Shown: piece by piece, positions 18,200-23,918 of the stretch | Numbering within the stretch: the first letter of the stretch is position 1 | How the letters are laid out: each line of letters begins with the position of its first letter | DNA from: a virus | Virus record (IMG/VR): IMGVR_UViG_3300030102_000690 | Span: 1-32,863 of that record | Strand: one strand, 5' to 3' | DNA: 32,863 bases | The notes under the pieces: generated by a model | The model's input: the letters and a program-made list of their open reading frames with translations, nothing else | Told to the model about the DNA's origin: nothing | Database searches by the model: none | Program-made: the position numbers and the translations under genes

Positions 18200-18347
18200 G
18201 CTTCTTATAAAGTTTAGCCAGGAGTTGTGCTTTTCGCGCTGACCACTTACCAGCCGCCGTACCTTGAACAGCTCTATTTTTTATAGAGTTGAATAAAGCC
18301 TTACGCATCTTTGGTTTGGTATAATTACCAGCCGCGTTAACTGCCAT
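18180..18347 (-). CDS. Basic 55-aa protein
   Basis: ATG at 18347, TAG at 18180. The 55 residues begin MAVNAAGNYTKPKMRKALF, contain KWSARKAQLLAKLYKKR, and end in a Gly-rich GGGYT. It is very basic. It overlaps the genes on both sides by 11 and 20 bases, in keeping with the surrounding chain of overlapping genes. The pattern of a short repeated-Lys/Arg helix is shared by several proteins here. Function unknown. Confidence 0.7.
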   Translation of the reverse strand: MAVNAAGNYTKPKMRKALFNSIKNRAVQGTAAGKWSARKAQLLAKLYKKRGGGYT

Positions 18348-18492
18348 TCTTCTTTTTCTTCTTTAAAATTAGCATCTGTAAATTTTTAGGAAGAGTCTTT
18401 TGCTTGGCTGTTAAACCATTCATTCCATTAGAACCATTCTCTTTCTTCTTCATCTTTCGAGCTGATCCCATAGTCTTACTACTACCATACAT
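18337..18492 (-). CDS. Basic 51-aa protein
   Basis: ATG at 18492 with an AAAGGA site 6 bases upstream, TAA at 18337. The 51 residues are dominated by Lys, Met, Asn and Gly, with a KMKKKEN stretch and a LILKKKKKNGS end. It lies 3 bases after the DUF6321-like gene stops and overlaps the next gene by 11 bases. Function unknown. Confidence 0.65.
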   Translation of the reverse strand: MYGSSKTMGSARKMKKKENGSNGMNGLTAKQKTLPKNLQMLILKKKKKNGS

Positions 18493-18495
18493 AGC

Positions 18496-18804
18496 TTATC
18501 CTTTCTTTTTCTTAGCTTTGTTGCGTTTACTTATTGCCGCCGCTTTTTTTCGTGCGTCGGCTTTGCTTGACGCTCCCCATGCTCTTAGACTGAGAAGAAG
18601 TCGAGTCGGCTTTCCGTCCTTGTATTCCGGTCCTCGAGCGTTTCCCATTCTTGCTAGAAAGCTTGCTCTTCGAGGATTGTCGCCTGACTTTACTGGTGCT
18701 TTGAGATTCATCCCTTGTGCTTTTGCTGACCTTCGACCTGCCGCGTTTAGACCGCCCTTGGGATTCTTTCCTCCCTTCCTCTGCCACAGTGGTGTCTTCG
18801 CCAT
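18496..18804 (-). CDS. DUF6321-like basic protein
   Basis: This protein has 102 residues. The signature is KGGKNPKGGLNAAGRRSAKA, then KAPVKSGDNPRR, SFLARMGNARGPEY and LLSLRAWGASSKADARKKA. This is a conserved marine-phage family I know as DUF6321, of unknown function. It has a strong AGAGGAG site 7 bases before ATG 18804. Another open frame on the same strand (18527-18895) covers nearly all of it in a different phase. Confidence 0.85.
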   Translation of the reverse strand: MAKTPLWQRKGGKNPKGGLNAAGRRSAKAQGMNLKAPVKSGDNPRRASFLARMGNARGPEYKDGKPTRLLLSLRAWGASSKADARKKAAAISKRNKAKKKKG

Positions 18805-18895
18805 TGACTATCTCCTCTTCAGAAAGACTATCTACGTTCTGTTTTGTATGCAATAACTTTTTTAACAGACCAGCCATCATAACTCCTACTCTCAT
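18527..18895 (-). CDS. Possible overprinted 122-aa Ser/Lys/Arg-rich protein
   Basis: An ATG at 18895 has a strong AAGGAG site 7 bases upstream. A second ATG pair near 18880 follows AGGAG closely. Residues 1-31, before the overlap, contain a hydrophobic-basic start (MMAGLLKKLLHTKQ) and an acidic stretch (LSEEEIVNGED). The remaining 90 or so residues are read from the DUF6321-like gene in another phase and are rich in Ser, Lys and Arg. No other gene explains bases 18805-18895. It could equally be a short leader whose extension is a by-product of the overlapped gene. Confidence 0.45.
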   Translation of the reverse strand: MRVGVMMAGLLKKLLHTKQNVDSLSEEEIVNGEDTTVAEEGRKESQGRSKRGRSKVSKSTRDESQSTSKVRRQSSKSKLSSKNGKRSRTGIQGRKADSTSSQSKSMGSVKQSRRTKKSGGNK

Positions 18896-18937
18896 GTTAC
18901 TCTCCTTTTTCTTTTCTGTGATGAAGTACCTTTTTGG

Positions 18938-19003
18938 AAAAAAATGCTAGGGCTATACCATTGTTATTTGTAGGTGTGCTACTTTTTGGGGTAGCCCCTA
19001 TAC
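18938..19003 (-). terminator. Candidate terminator or structured site after terS
   Basis: Read on the minus strand, TAGGGGCTACC (18990-19000, with the flanking bases) can pair with GGTATAGCCCTA (18948-18959) with two bulges, followed by GCA and seven T (18938-18944). The loop holds a smaller GTAG/CTAC pair. It lies in the only gap between terS and the downstream basic-protein cluster. A packaging site next to terS is an alternative reading. Confidence 0.35.
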
Positions 19004-19025
19004 CTGTGTAGCTTACAGACAATAA

Positions 19026-19403
19026 TCAGCTCAAGTCTATCTTAACATTTATATTACCTACATGGCTATGCATTACTTTATCTGGTGCTTTAAACCCAGC
19101 TCTATCTAGTATATCCTTGCTAGCTTCAAGCTGTACATACTCAGATTTAGCTCCACTTGCTAGTCTTAGTAGCTTGTTACTGGCTATCGTAGCATTCATT
19201 CCTATACTGTCTGCTATCTGTTGCATCATATACTGTTGCACATGTGGTGTCTTCAAAGCCTTGCTTGCACTTACTCTACCTGATTCTCCTTGTGCATATC
19301 CAGCTTCTTTACTGGCTTGTTTTACACTGCATCCTTTTGCTACTAGTGTATCAACTAGCTTCTTCTGTTTCTCTGTTATCCTTGTAAGTTCCATGCCGAT
19401 CAT
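19026..19403 (-). CDS. terS: Terminase small subunit
   Basis: This protein has 125 residues. The N-terminal part (TRITEKQKKLVDTLVAKG, then CSVKQASKEAGY) is a helix-turn-helix for recognising phage DNA, followed by SASKALKTPHVQQYM and helices that would form the ring. The C-terminal segment would contact the large subunit. ATG at 19403 or 19394; neither has a clear ribosome site. It is the first gene of the leftward late region, separated from terL by the basic-protein cluster. Confidence 0.85.
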   Translation of the reverse strand: MIGMELTRITEKQKKLVDTLVAKGCSVKQASKEAGYAQGESGRVSASKALKTPHVQQYMMQQIADSIGMNATIASNKLLRLASGAKSEYVQLEASKDILDRAGFKAPDKVMHSHVGNINVKIDLS

Positions 19404-19415
19404 TCTGCGTCAATT

Positions 19416-19444
19416 ATTCTGCTCATGTCAATACATTAATTCAA
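19416..19444 (-). promoter_or_regulatory. Candidate promoter for the leftward late genes
   Basis: On the minus strand TTGAAT (19444-19439) and CAGAAT (19421-19416) are 17 bases apart, each matching 4 of 6 sigma-70 consensus positions. Transcription would start about 6 bases before the first terS ATG, which would make that message almost leaderless and would fit the missing ribosome site. The evidence is weak. Confidence 0.3.
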
Positions 19445-19823
19445 GATTCTTAATATTTGCACTTCGTGTAATCAGCTTTGTGTCAGGATATGCAATGCAG
19501 ACGCATGCCCTTCGGGTTCTCGAAATAGTAAGCCATATTCCACTTCGGTGTATCTCGTTCCTCAATACACACTACGTTACATATCGCTTAGATAATCGTA
19601 GAATCTTACTCACAATTGACACGAATACACACACATCTAACGATTATATCATAGGCATGATGACCGTCCTACAAATCTGCCAGAACCTAAATACCGAAAT
19701 CCAGAAAAGGCAAGCCTGATTTATTTCTCCCTTGCTTGCAAACTTTTTGCCACAATCACTGCTTTGTTTCTTTTCTGCACATCTCGGCTGTGTCAAAAAC
19801 TTTGTCCCCTTTTCTGCACCAAG

Positions 19824-19838
19824 CAACTCGCGGAGTTG
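19824..19838. promoter_or_regulatory. Short perfect hairpin/palindrome before the early operon
   Basis: CAACTC and GAGTTG are separated by GCG. Flanking bases can extend the stem slightly. It lies about 100 bases before the first early gene and could be an operator or RNA hairpin. Confidence 0.35.
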
Positions 19839-19934
19839 TTTCGGTATTGAGAACCATGTCAGATTTATAGGCTTTCGAACCTGTACATATCGTTGTGTGT
19901 GTACTTAATTTTAATCTTAATATAGGAGGTCATA

Positions 19935-20696
19935 ATGGCTTTAGATAATAATATAGAAGTAACTAGTACTAGATTTAGTAAAGATGAATTAATTAACGAT
20001 TATAAAAAACTACAAAAAGAATATGAGAGTAAGACTATTCAATCTATTCTTTCCAAACTATCTTCACCAAGAGGAGTTGAGTTATGCATGTTACATGTAC
20101 TTAACTTTATGATGGGTAATGACATGGTACATAATCCATATGAGATGCAATATGACATTGATAGTCAGACACATGTTCATAGGAAGGCTAATGGTAAAGA
20201 TTCTCTTGGTAATACCATATGGGAAGAAACTGATGAGATGATTCCAGTTGGCAAAATGTCAGCTGTTCCATATTGGGAATCTTTACTTTGGGGTACTCGT
20301 AAGACTGATAAAAATGGTCAGTTTAATGATGCTATTACCAGACAGTTAAACATTGGAGGTAATCAAATCGCAAAGGCTGAACGACGTATCCTAGATCGAG
20401 CATTGGGCAAGAACAGTGACACAGATACACAGTTACGACATCTTGCTCAAGTTGGTAAGACTAACATCGATGTTGCTCAGGATAATCTAAGAATCACTAA
20501 GGTTATCGAGATGTGGTACTTAGCAACTACTGGAGATACATACCAGACATATTCTGAGCAATCTGCTAAGTCAGGTGCTAAGTTGTTAGAGGATCTAGAC
20601 AGAGAAAAACTTATACAATCTGTCTTAAATGGTCAGAACAATGAGGTGACTCAGAAACACGATGCTGATGAATCTCCAGAATCTAACAACGTATAA
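19935..20696 (+). CDS. Unrecognised 253-aa protein, first early gene
   Basis: This protein has 253 residues with a strong AGGAGGT site 5 bases before ATG. The N-terminal 35 residues look helical and charged (KDELINDYKKLQKEYESK). The middle contains two Trp-bearing segments (NTIWEETDEM, PYWESLLWGTR). An acidic, Asn/Gln-rich tail ends the protein. No enzyme motif is visible. As the first gene of the rightward operon it could act early in takeover of the host or in regulation, which is inference from position alone. Confidence 0.75.
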   Translation: MALDNNIEVTSTRFSKDELINDYKKLQKEYESKTIQSILSKLSSPRGVELCMLHVLNFMMGNDMVHNPYEMQYDIDSQTHVHRKANGKDSLGNTIWEETDEMIPVGKMSAVPYWESLLWGTRKTDKNGQFNDAITRQLNIGGNQIAKAERRILDRALGKNSDTDTQLRHLAQVGKTNIDVAQDNLRITKVIEMWYLATTGDTYQTYSEQSAKSGAKLLEDLDREKLIQSVLNGQNNEVTQKHDADESPESNNV

Positions 20697-20706
20697 CTAT
20701 AACATT

Positions 20707-20735
20707 GGGAGTCACCTCATACTGGGGTGGCTCTC
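20707..20735 (+). terminator. Stem-loop after the first early gene
   Basis: GGGAGTCACC (20707-20716) pairs over 10 positions, with G-U pairs allowed, to GGTGGCTCTC (20726-20735), leaving a 9-base loop. There is no T-run after it, so an RNA-processing or stability hairpin is as likely as a terminator. Confidence 0.4.
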
Positions 20736-20752
20736 ATTACATTGAGGCAATC

Positions 20753-20821
20753 ATGACAGACTTATTTAATATCATTGTAATAGCTTGTGGCTTAATTATC
20801 TTGTGTCATATAGCGGTGTAG
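20753..20821 (+). CDS. Possible 22-aa single-span membrane peptide
   Basis: ATG at 20753 with GAGG about 6 bases before it; TAG at 20819. The peptide starts MTDLFN and then has about 15 mostly hydrophobic residues (IIVIACGLIILCHIAV), enough for one membrane helix. The stop is followed at once by a perfect 12-bp hairpin. It is short, so chance is a real alternative. Confidence 0.4.
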   Translation: MTDLFNIIVIACGLIILCHIAV

Positions 20822-20861
20822 AAACCAGTTGTGCCGAACCAAGCCAACCCACAACTGGTTT
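20822..20861 (+). other. Perfect 12-bp stem-loop
   Basis: AAACCAGTTGTG (20822-20833) and CACAACTGGTTT (20850-20861) are exact inverted repeats around a 16-base loop. It starts at the base after the stop of the 22-aa ORF. No T-run follows. Confidence 0.6.
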
Positions 20862-20862
20862 A

Positions 20863-20912
20863 GCACACTCACTCACTACATCGGTGGGGGGTCGCGTTAG
20901 CGAGAGTGTTGC
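20863..20912 (+). other. Stem-loop with inner tetraloop hairpin
   Basis: GCACACTC (20863-20870) pairs with GAGTGTTGC (20904-20912) with one bulged T. Just inside the right arm, TCGC and GCGA enclose GTTA (20892-20903). Confidence 0.45.
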
Positions 20913-20978
20913 CGCGCGAGCGCAATGTTATTTACGCAAGTTTATGAATGATTTGTTAATCAGAATTTGATCTCGATA

Positions 20979-21051
20979 GCACATGATTTCCATCTCGCAT
21001 CAAGGTTTCCCTTCGGCGCGTTGCGACCTTGACGCTTGGAAATCGTAGTGC
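20979..21051 (+). other. Long three-part stem-loop before the 86-aa gene
   Basis: The outer stem is GCAC (20979-20982) with GTGC (21048-21051). The middle stem is GATTTCCA (20985-20992) with TGGAAATC (21037-21044). The inner stem is GCATCAAGGT (20997-21006) with ACCTTGACGC (21026-21035), one A-C mismatch. The 19-base loop contains CCCTTCGG. It ends 24 bases before the ribosome site of the next gene, so it may control it or be a small RNA. Confidence 0.5.
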
Positions 21052-21084
21052 TTTTCGAGGTGTTATAAATTGATGGAGAGAACT

Positions 21085-21345
21085 ATGATAAAGCTAAGTG
21101 AAGTATATAAACATTATGGTGTAGATCATATGTATGATGATGAGTTTACCAGTATTGAGTATTATCGTTTGAAACAAGATGGAGATATCCAGATATGGGA
21201 TGTGATGAAAAATGGTAAGATTGTTTGGGAAGTTTTCTGTAACAAGACACGACGATCACATGCATATCATAGACTAGCTGACGCCATGATGGCTGGTGTA
21301 TTCTGGTATCTTTATCAAAATAAATATAAGTATGTAACGAGTTGA
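21085..21345 (+). CDS. Hypothetical 86-aa early protein
   Basis: I take ATG 21085 because GGAGAGAACT lies just before it; an in-frame ATG at 21070 lies upstream of that site. The 86 residues are rich in Tyr, Asp and Met (KHYGVDHMYDDEF), with a Trp-bearing strand-like middle and a C-terminal helix (AYHRLADAMMAGVFWYLY). Family not recognised. Confidence 0.65.
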   Translation: MIKLSEVYKHYGVDHMYDDEFTSIEYYRLKQDGDIQIWDVMKNGKIVWEVFCNKTRRSHAYHRLADAMMAGVFWYLYQNKYKYVTS

Positions 21346-21387
21346 TTTAGTTAATAAATTTTAATATAATTATAGATGGAGAAAACT

Positions 21388-21750
21388 ATGAACGATCAAA
21401 CATTTTATTACGCTAAAGAAATACTACGACAGATACAGTATGCAGATCCAAATGCAATGAACTGCTGGGGAGTTATAGTAGGTATGAACTGTTTTGCATT
21501 ACCAGAATCAAAAGAAAGAAGAGCTGGTATCAAAATGAATACCAATGGATTTAAGCATCAAGGTCGTGTTGACGTTGATCTTACTTGGGCTGATGACTAT
21601 ACCATTAAGTTTTACGACAAGAAAGATAATGTAATCAATACGCTTGAGAGAGTGTATGCACCGGAGTTGTGTCGTACACTTGATATACATATCGAGAGTG
21701 GACCTAATTCACCAGTCCAGGAGTTACAATTTACAACGGAGGTAAACTAA
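21388..21750 (+). CDS. Hypothetical 120-aa early protein
   Basis: The likely start is ATG 21388, directly after GGAGAAAACT; ATG 21376 overlaps the ribosome site itself. The 120 residues begin MNDQTFYYAKEILRQIQY and have a beta-rich middle (GRVDVDLTWADDYTIKFYD) with an acidic end. No motif recognised. The stop shares bases with the next start (TAATG). Confidence 0.65.
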   Translation: MNDQTFYYAKEILRQIQYADPNAMNCWGVIVGMNCFALPESKERRAGIKMNTNGFKHQGRVDVDLTWADDYTIKFYDKKDNVINTLERVYAPELCRTLDIHIESGPNSPVQELQFTTEVN

Positions 21751-22112
21751 TGACCAATGAGAAATACTTCATTGAGCCGAGAGCTGATTCGCAATGCGGA
21801 TTAGTTCTCGCATACATACGACTACATGGATCTATCACAGATAAAGATGCTATGGCTTTCGGTTGTCGGCGACTCGCATCGAGAATACATGATCTCAATG
21901 TGAACGGAGCAGACATCATAGCTATAAAGCAAACAGGGTATACTCATTACAAAACAAAAAGCAAAGTTCACTTTGCAAAGTATATGTTTCGTAAAGACTA
22001 TGAGAAAGATCTAAAGATGACTATGGATGCCGAGCTTGCTGGTCAATCTGTAGCTCCTATGATGAAACCATTCTGGCAAAAGGACTATGCAAAATATGCA
22101 GAAAGCTTTTGA
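21750..22112 (+). CDS. Helix-turn-helix protein (HTH_39-like)
   Basis: This protein has 120 residues. Residues 15-60 (QCGLVLAYIRLHGSITDKDA, then CRRLASRIHDLNVNG) match the pattern of a small winged helix domain of the HTH_39 type found in phages. The C-terminal half is Lys/Met-rich. It may regulate early genes or bind the replication region. GGAGG lies 8 bases before ATG. It overlaps the next gene by 26 bases. Confidence 0.6.
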   Translation: MTNEKYFIEPRADSQCGLVLAYIRLHGSITDKDAMAFGCRRLASRIHDLNVNGADIIAIKQTGYTHYKTKSKVHFAKYMFRKDYEKDLKMTMDAELAGQSVAPMMKPFWQKDYAKYAESF

Positions 22113-22419
22113 GAATGTAGGAACATTTGTGTGGAATAAATTGACACACAGTGTGCGAGTTTGTCGTGATTATCTAAACTATTCAGAGCATGGTATGCCC
22201 TATGTAGTAGATCACTTCGAACTCAATGTAACCGATGTAAATGGTAATCAAGTAAAGAGTCCGCTGACAGAAACTGGGTATCGTTCGTATATGCTGGCGC
22301 GCAAATCAGAACATTACGACGGTACAACTCATTGCGATAAACCAACAAGCAATGAGGAGTTTCTGTCTAGCTTAAAACATAAACTTGGCGATGAGCCACA
22401 ACAGAAGGAACTATTCTAA
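22087..22419 (+). CDS. Hypothetical 110-aa early protein
   Basis: This protein has 110 residues from ATG 22087 (AAAGGA just upstream); ATG 22096 is a close alternative. The sequence has strand-like segments (HFELNVTDVNGNQVK, ETGYRSYMLARK) and a Lys/Glu-rich tail (DEPQQKELF). No known motif. Its stop shares bases with the next start. Confidence 0.65.
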   Translation: MQNMQKAFENVGTFVWNKLTHSVRVCRDYLNYSEHGMPYVVDHFELNVTDVNGNQVKSPLTETGYRSYMLARKSEHYDGTTHCDKPTSNEEFLSSLKHKLGDEPQQKELF

Positions 22420-22688
22420 TGAAGACAGTACGAGGAAAACAAATGGTAACACTTGAAGAAAGACTCAGAGCAGACATGCTGTTCTATGAAGCACTATCAA
22501 TTGATGAGGAACGATTCCCTTCTTTTGATACTCGGTATGACTTAGGTGCTATATTCAAATCATTACGTTGTGTTGTAGAAAAGTTTAACTTTGTAGATGA
22601 CATACGAAACGAGTTAAATATTCCGACTACAGAAGAAACAGATGGTCGACAAATACATTATGGGAGCGATGATGTCACATCCAATTAA
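22419..22688 (+). CDS. Hypothetical 89-aa early protein
   Basis: This is 89 residues from ATG 22419 (TAATG overlap). ATG 22443 is possible, with GAGG 8 bases before it. It is acidic and helical in appearance (TLEERLRADMLFYEALSIDE). It overlaps the next small gene by 17 bases. Family not recognised. Confidence 0.6.
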   Translation: MKTVRGKQMVTLEERLRADMLFYEALSIDEERFPSFDTRYDLGAIFKSLRCVVEKFNFVDDIRNELNIPTTEETDGRQIHYGSDDVTSN

Positions 22689-22851
22689 TGATATCATACT
22701 TGAACAGATCGAGGACAAGGTAAATGCAATGCCTTGCCTTGATCTTCTAAACTATTGTGATGAAGTAGGAATCAAAACAACTAATGTTCCAATGGAAGTT
22801 CTGATGGATTTAGTAATTGAAAACCTAACTGAAAAAGCAATGCAACCATAA
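22672..22851 (+). CDS. Hypothetical 59-aa early protein
   Basis: ATG 22672 is preferred because GGAG lies 5 bases before it; the open frame begins at 22642 and has several ATGs. The 59 residues (MSHPINDIILEQIEDKV at the start) are acidic and helical with two Cys. No motif recognised. Confidence 0.55.
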   Translation: MSHPINDIILEQIEDKVNAMPCLDLLNYCDEVGIKTTNVPMEVLMDLVIENLTEKAMQP

Positions 22852-22852
22852 C

Positions 22853-22939
22853 ATGTATCAGTTCTGGCACAAACCACCATACAGTAACCAGCGTGGTCTG
22901 ATACAAAAAAGGGGAGGTGTCGGAGCCTCCCCAGTTTGA
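22853..22939 (+). CDS. Possible 28-aa leader peptide
   Basis: ATG 22853 to TGA 22937 reads MYQFWHKPPYSNQRGLIQKR and then a Gly/Val-rich end. There is no ribosome site, so translation is doubtful. It spans both stem-loops before the winged-helix gene, as a leader would. Confidence 0.2.
   Translation: MYQFWHKPPYSNQRGLIQKRGGVGASPV
22854..22905 (+). other. Stem-loop TGTATCAG/CTGATACA
   Basis: An exact 8-bp inverted repeat (22854-22861 and 22898-22905) with an inner ACCAC/GTGGT pair (22873-22877 and 22893-22897). Confidence 0.5.
22905..22932 (-). terminator. Intrinsic terminator shape on the minus strand
   Basis: GGGGAGG (22911-22917) and CCTCCCC (22926-22932) enclose an 8-base loop. On the minus strand the stem is followed by six T (22910-22905), the classic terminator form. 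On the plus strand the run is on the wrong side, so there the stem would act only as a leader hairpin. Confidence 0.5.
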
Positions 22940-22950
22940 AGGATACTATC

Positions 22951-23343
22951 ATGAGAAAACTAACGTCTAATCAAGTTCGTATACTAGCAACAATAAAGCT
23001 GTATCACGATAAGTCAAACCCAAAACCACCAAGAATATCATATTCTACTTTTCGGAAAGAGCTGCCTGATCTCAAGCATGGAACAATCAGCACGACGCTA
23101 CACCAGCTCGAGCATCGCTATGGATTTATTATATCAGTGCAGATGCAAGATAATGAAAGGATACTATATGCAAATCCAAAAGCACCTGGACTAGTAAGAA
23201 AATATTTTATTACCGCATTAGGTACCAAAACAATCAATAGGTACTTGTCTTTACAAGCAAAGCGTAGTAGACCTATTCTCTATGAAAAGTTATTTGGAAC
23301 AGCTAACAATTCAATCAGAGAATCAGAAGGTCAGTTTGCGTGA
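22951..23343 (+). CDS. Winged-helix DNA-binding protein (putative regulator)
   Basis: The start at ATG 22951 is set by AAGGA about 7 bases upstream; the open frame extends to a TTG at 22936. The 130 residues fit a winged helix: a first helix in SNQVRILATIKLYHDK, a recognition-helix region in HGTISTTLHQLEHRYG, then wing strands (FIISVQMQDNERILYANP). No enzyme motif. It is the first of three small DNA/RNA-binding-type genes in a row and follows a hairpin leader. Regulatory role is inference. Confidence 0.6.
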   Translation: MRKLTSNQVRILATIKLYHDKSNPKPPRISYSTFRKELPDLKHGTISTTLHQLEHRYGFIISVQMQDNERILYANPKAPGLVRKYFITALGTKTINRYLSLQAKRSRPILYEKLFGTANNSIRESEGQFA

Positions 23344-23473
23344 TGCTTTTAACTGGGCTGGTCTATCGAAGACTACCTACTACAGACAACTAAAAGGCAC
23401 TGAACTAAGGTATGACACTGCTATCAAGATTGAAAGAGCTATTGACCAGCTTGCGACGCTCCAAAAAAAATAA
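23282..23473 (+). CDS. Cro-like HTH small protein
   Basis: This protein has 63 residues. The core SLRDAFNWAGLSKTTYYRQL, followed by a TAIKIERAIDQL helix, looks like a Cro/C1-type HTH. It overlaps the preceding gene by 62 bases and has no strong ribosome site. TTG at 23336 with AAGG before it is a possible alternative start, but would cut the first helix. A small repressor or switch protein is plausible. Confidence 0.55.
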   Translation: MKSYLEQLTIQSENQKVSLRDAFNWAGLSKTTYYRQLKGTELRYDTAIKIERAIDQLATLQKK

Positions 23474-23642
23474 AGGAGCAGAACAAAGAGCATGGCAAAA
23501 ATGTGATGCTTGTGGTCAACAGACTCAATACTTTGTAGTCTTTCTTTATAAGAGCAGTTTGATATGTCACAAGTGCTATGAGGAGGACACATGGTTAGCA
23601 AAAATAAAGCAAAAGGAAGCTATCACGAACGATGGTTTCTAA
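23412..23642 (+). CDS. Small zinc-ribbon protein
   Basis: This protein has 76 residues with two CxxC pairs, C31/C34 and C52/C55, spaced as in zinc ribbons. The N-terminus is basic (KELLTSLRRSKKNK). AAGG lies just before ATG. It overlaps both neighbours (62 and 52 bases). Binding to DNA, RNA or a host polymerase is possible; none is shown. Confidence 0.6.
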   Translation: MTLLSRLKELLTSLRRSKKNKGAEQRAWQKCDACGQQTQYFVVFLYKSSLICHKCYEEDTWLAKIKQKEAITNDGF

Positions 23643-23917
23643 AGCTATGGAATAACTTAGGAATAAAGACAAAGAAACAACCACTATCGGGCAGTCTAGG
23701 TGGTGAATATAAAGGGGATCTGACTATTGAGGTAGATGGTCAGATTCTCTTTGTAGAAGTAAAGTATCGAGATAAGAGTTCTTTTCCAAATGTATTTAAT
23801 CTTCTTGAAGATAGGGATATCGCAGTCTGTAAACGTAAGACTGGCGACCCTAGATACTGTGTAATAATTAGTGACCGAGTATGGGAATCAACATTTAAAA
23901 AACTTATTGGAGGATAA
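23591..23917 (+). CDS. PDDEXK-fold, Hjc-like Holliday junction resolvase
   Basis: This protein has 108 residues with a GGAGG site 5 bases before ATG. The nuclease residues are in order: E13 in HERWF, D43 in KGDLTI, and E56-x-K58 in FVEVKYRD, with the SGSLGGEYKGD segment typical of Hjc-like resolvases. It would cut branched DNA during recombination or before packaging. It belongs with the exonuclease and annealing protein downstream. A general endonuclease of the same fold is the alternative. Confidence 0.75.
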   Translation: MVSKNKAKGSYHERWFLKLWNNLGIKTKKQPLSGSLGGEYKGDLTIEVDGQILFVEVKYRDKSSFPNVFNLLEDRDIAVCKRKTGDPRYCVIISDRVWESTFKKLIGG

Positions 23918-23918
23918 C

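Larger units (their letters stand above)
19404..19934. promoter_or_regulatory. Divergent control region, repeat-rich, gene-free
   Basis: About 530 bases between terS (left) and the first early gene (right) hold no convincing ORF. They contain a near-identical direct repeat (19762-19780 and 19800-19819, ending CTTTTCTGCAC), a 10-bp inverted repeat AATACCGAAA/TTTCGGTATT (19690-19699, 19839-19848), an 8-bp inverted repeat ATAATCGT/ACGATTAT near 19592 and 19640, and hairpins with TTCG-type loops near 19460 and 19542. Divergent promoters are expected here, and an origin or operators are possible. Confidence 0.6.
20697..21084 (+). ncRNA. Structured untranslated stretch in the early operon
   Basis: This is about 390 bases with only a tiny ORF (20753-20821). 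Successive stem-loops occupy 20707-20735, 20822-20861, 20863-20912, 20949-20962 and 20979-21051, the last just upstream of the next gene. The part from about 20880 to 20935 is markedly GC-rich compared with the neighbouring genes. It could be a non-coding RNA, a set of attenuators, RNA processing sites or an origin; I recognise no known family. Confidence 0.4.

Noticed and set aside
19490-19530. tRNA-like sequence (CCCTTCGGGTTCTCGAAA)
   Set aside because: It recalls a T-arm, but no acceptor stem, anticodon arm or D-arm can be built around it.
19117-19719. Plus-strand open frame of 200 codons across terS and the control region
   Set aside because: Cys- and Ser-rich antisense of terS continuing into repeat-rich DNA, without a ribosome site.
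19644-19826. 60-codon minus-strand frame in the control region
   Set aside because: No ribosome site, odd composition, and it overlaps the direct repeats; it does not look coding.
20785-20970. 61-codon plus-strand frame in the structured stretch
   Set aside because: It reads through two strong stem-loops with a GC-rich low-complexity middle and no ribosome site.
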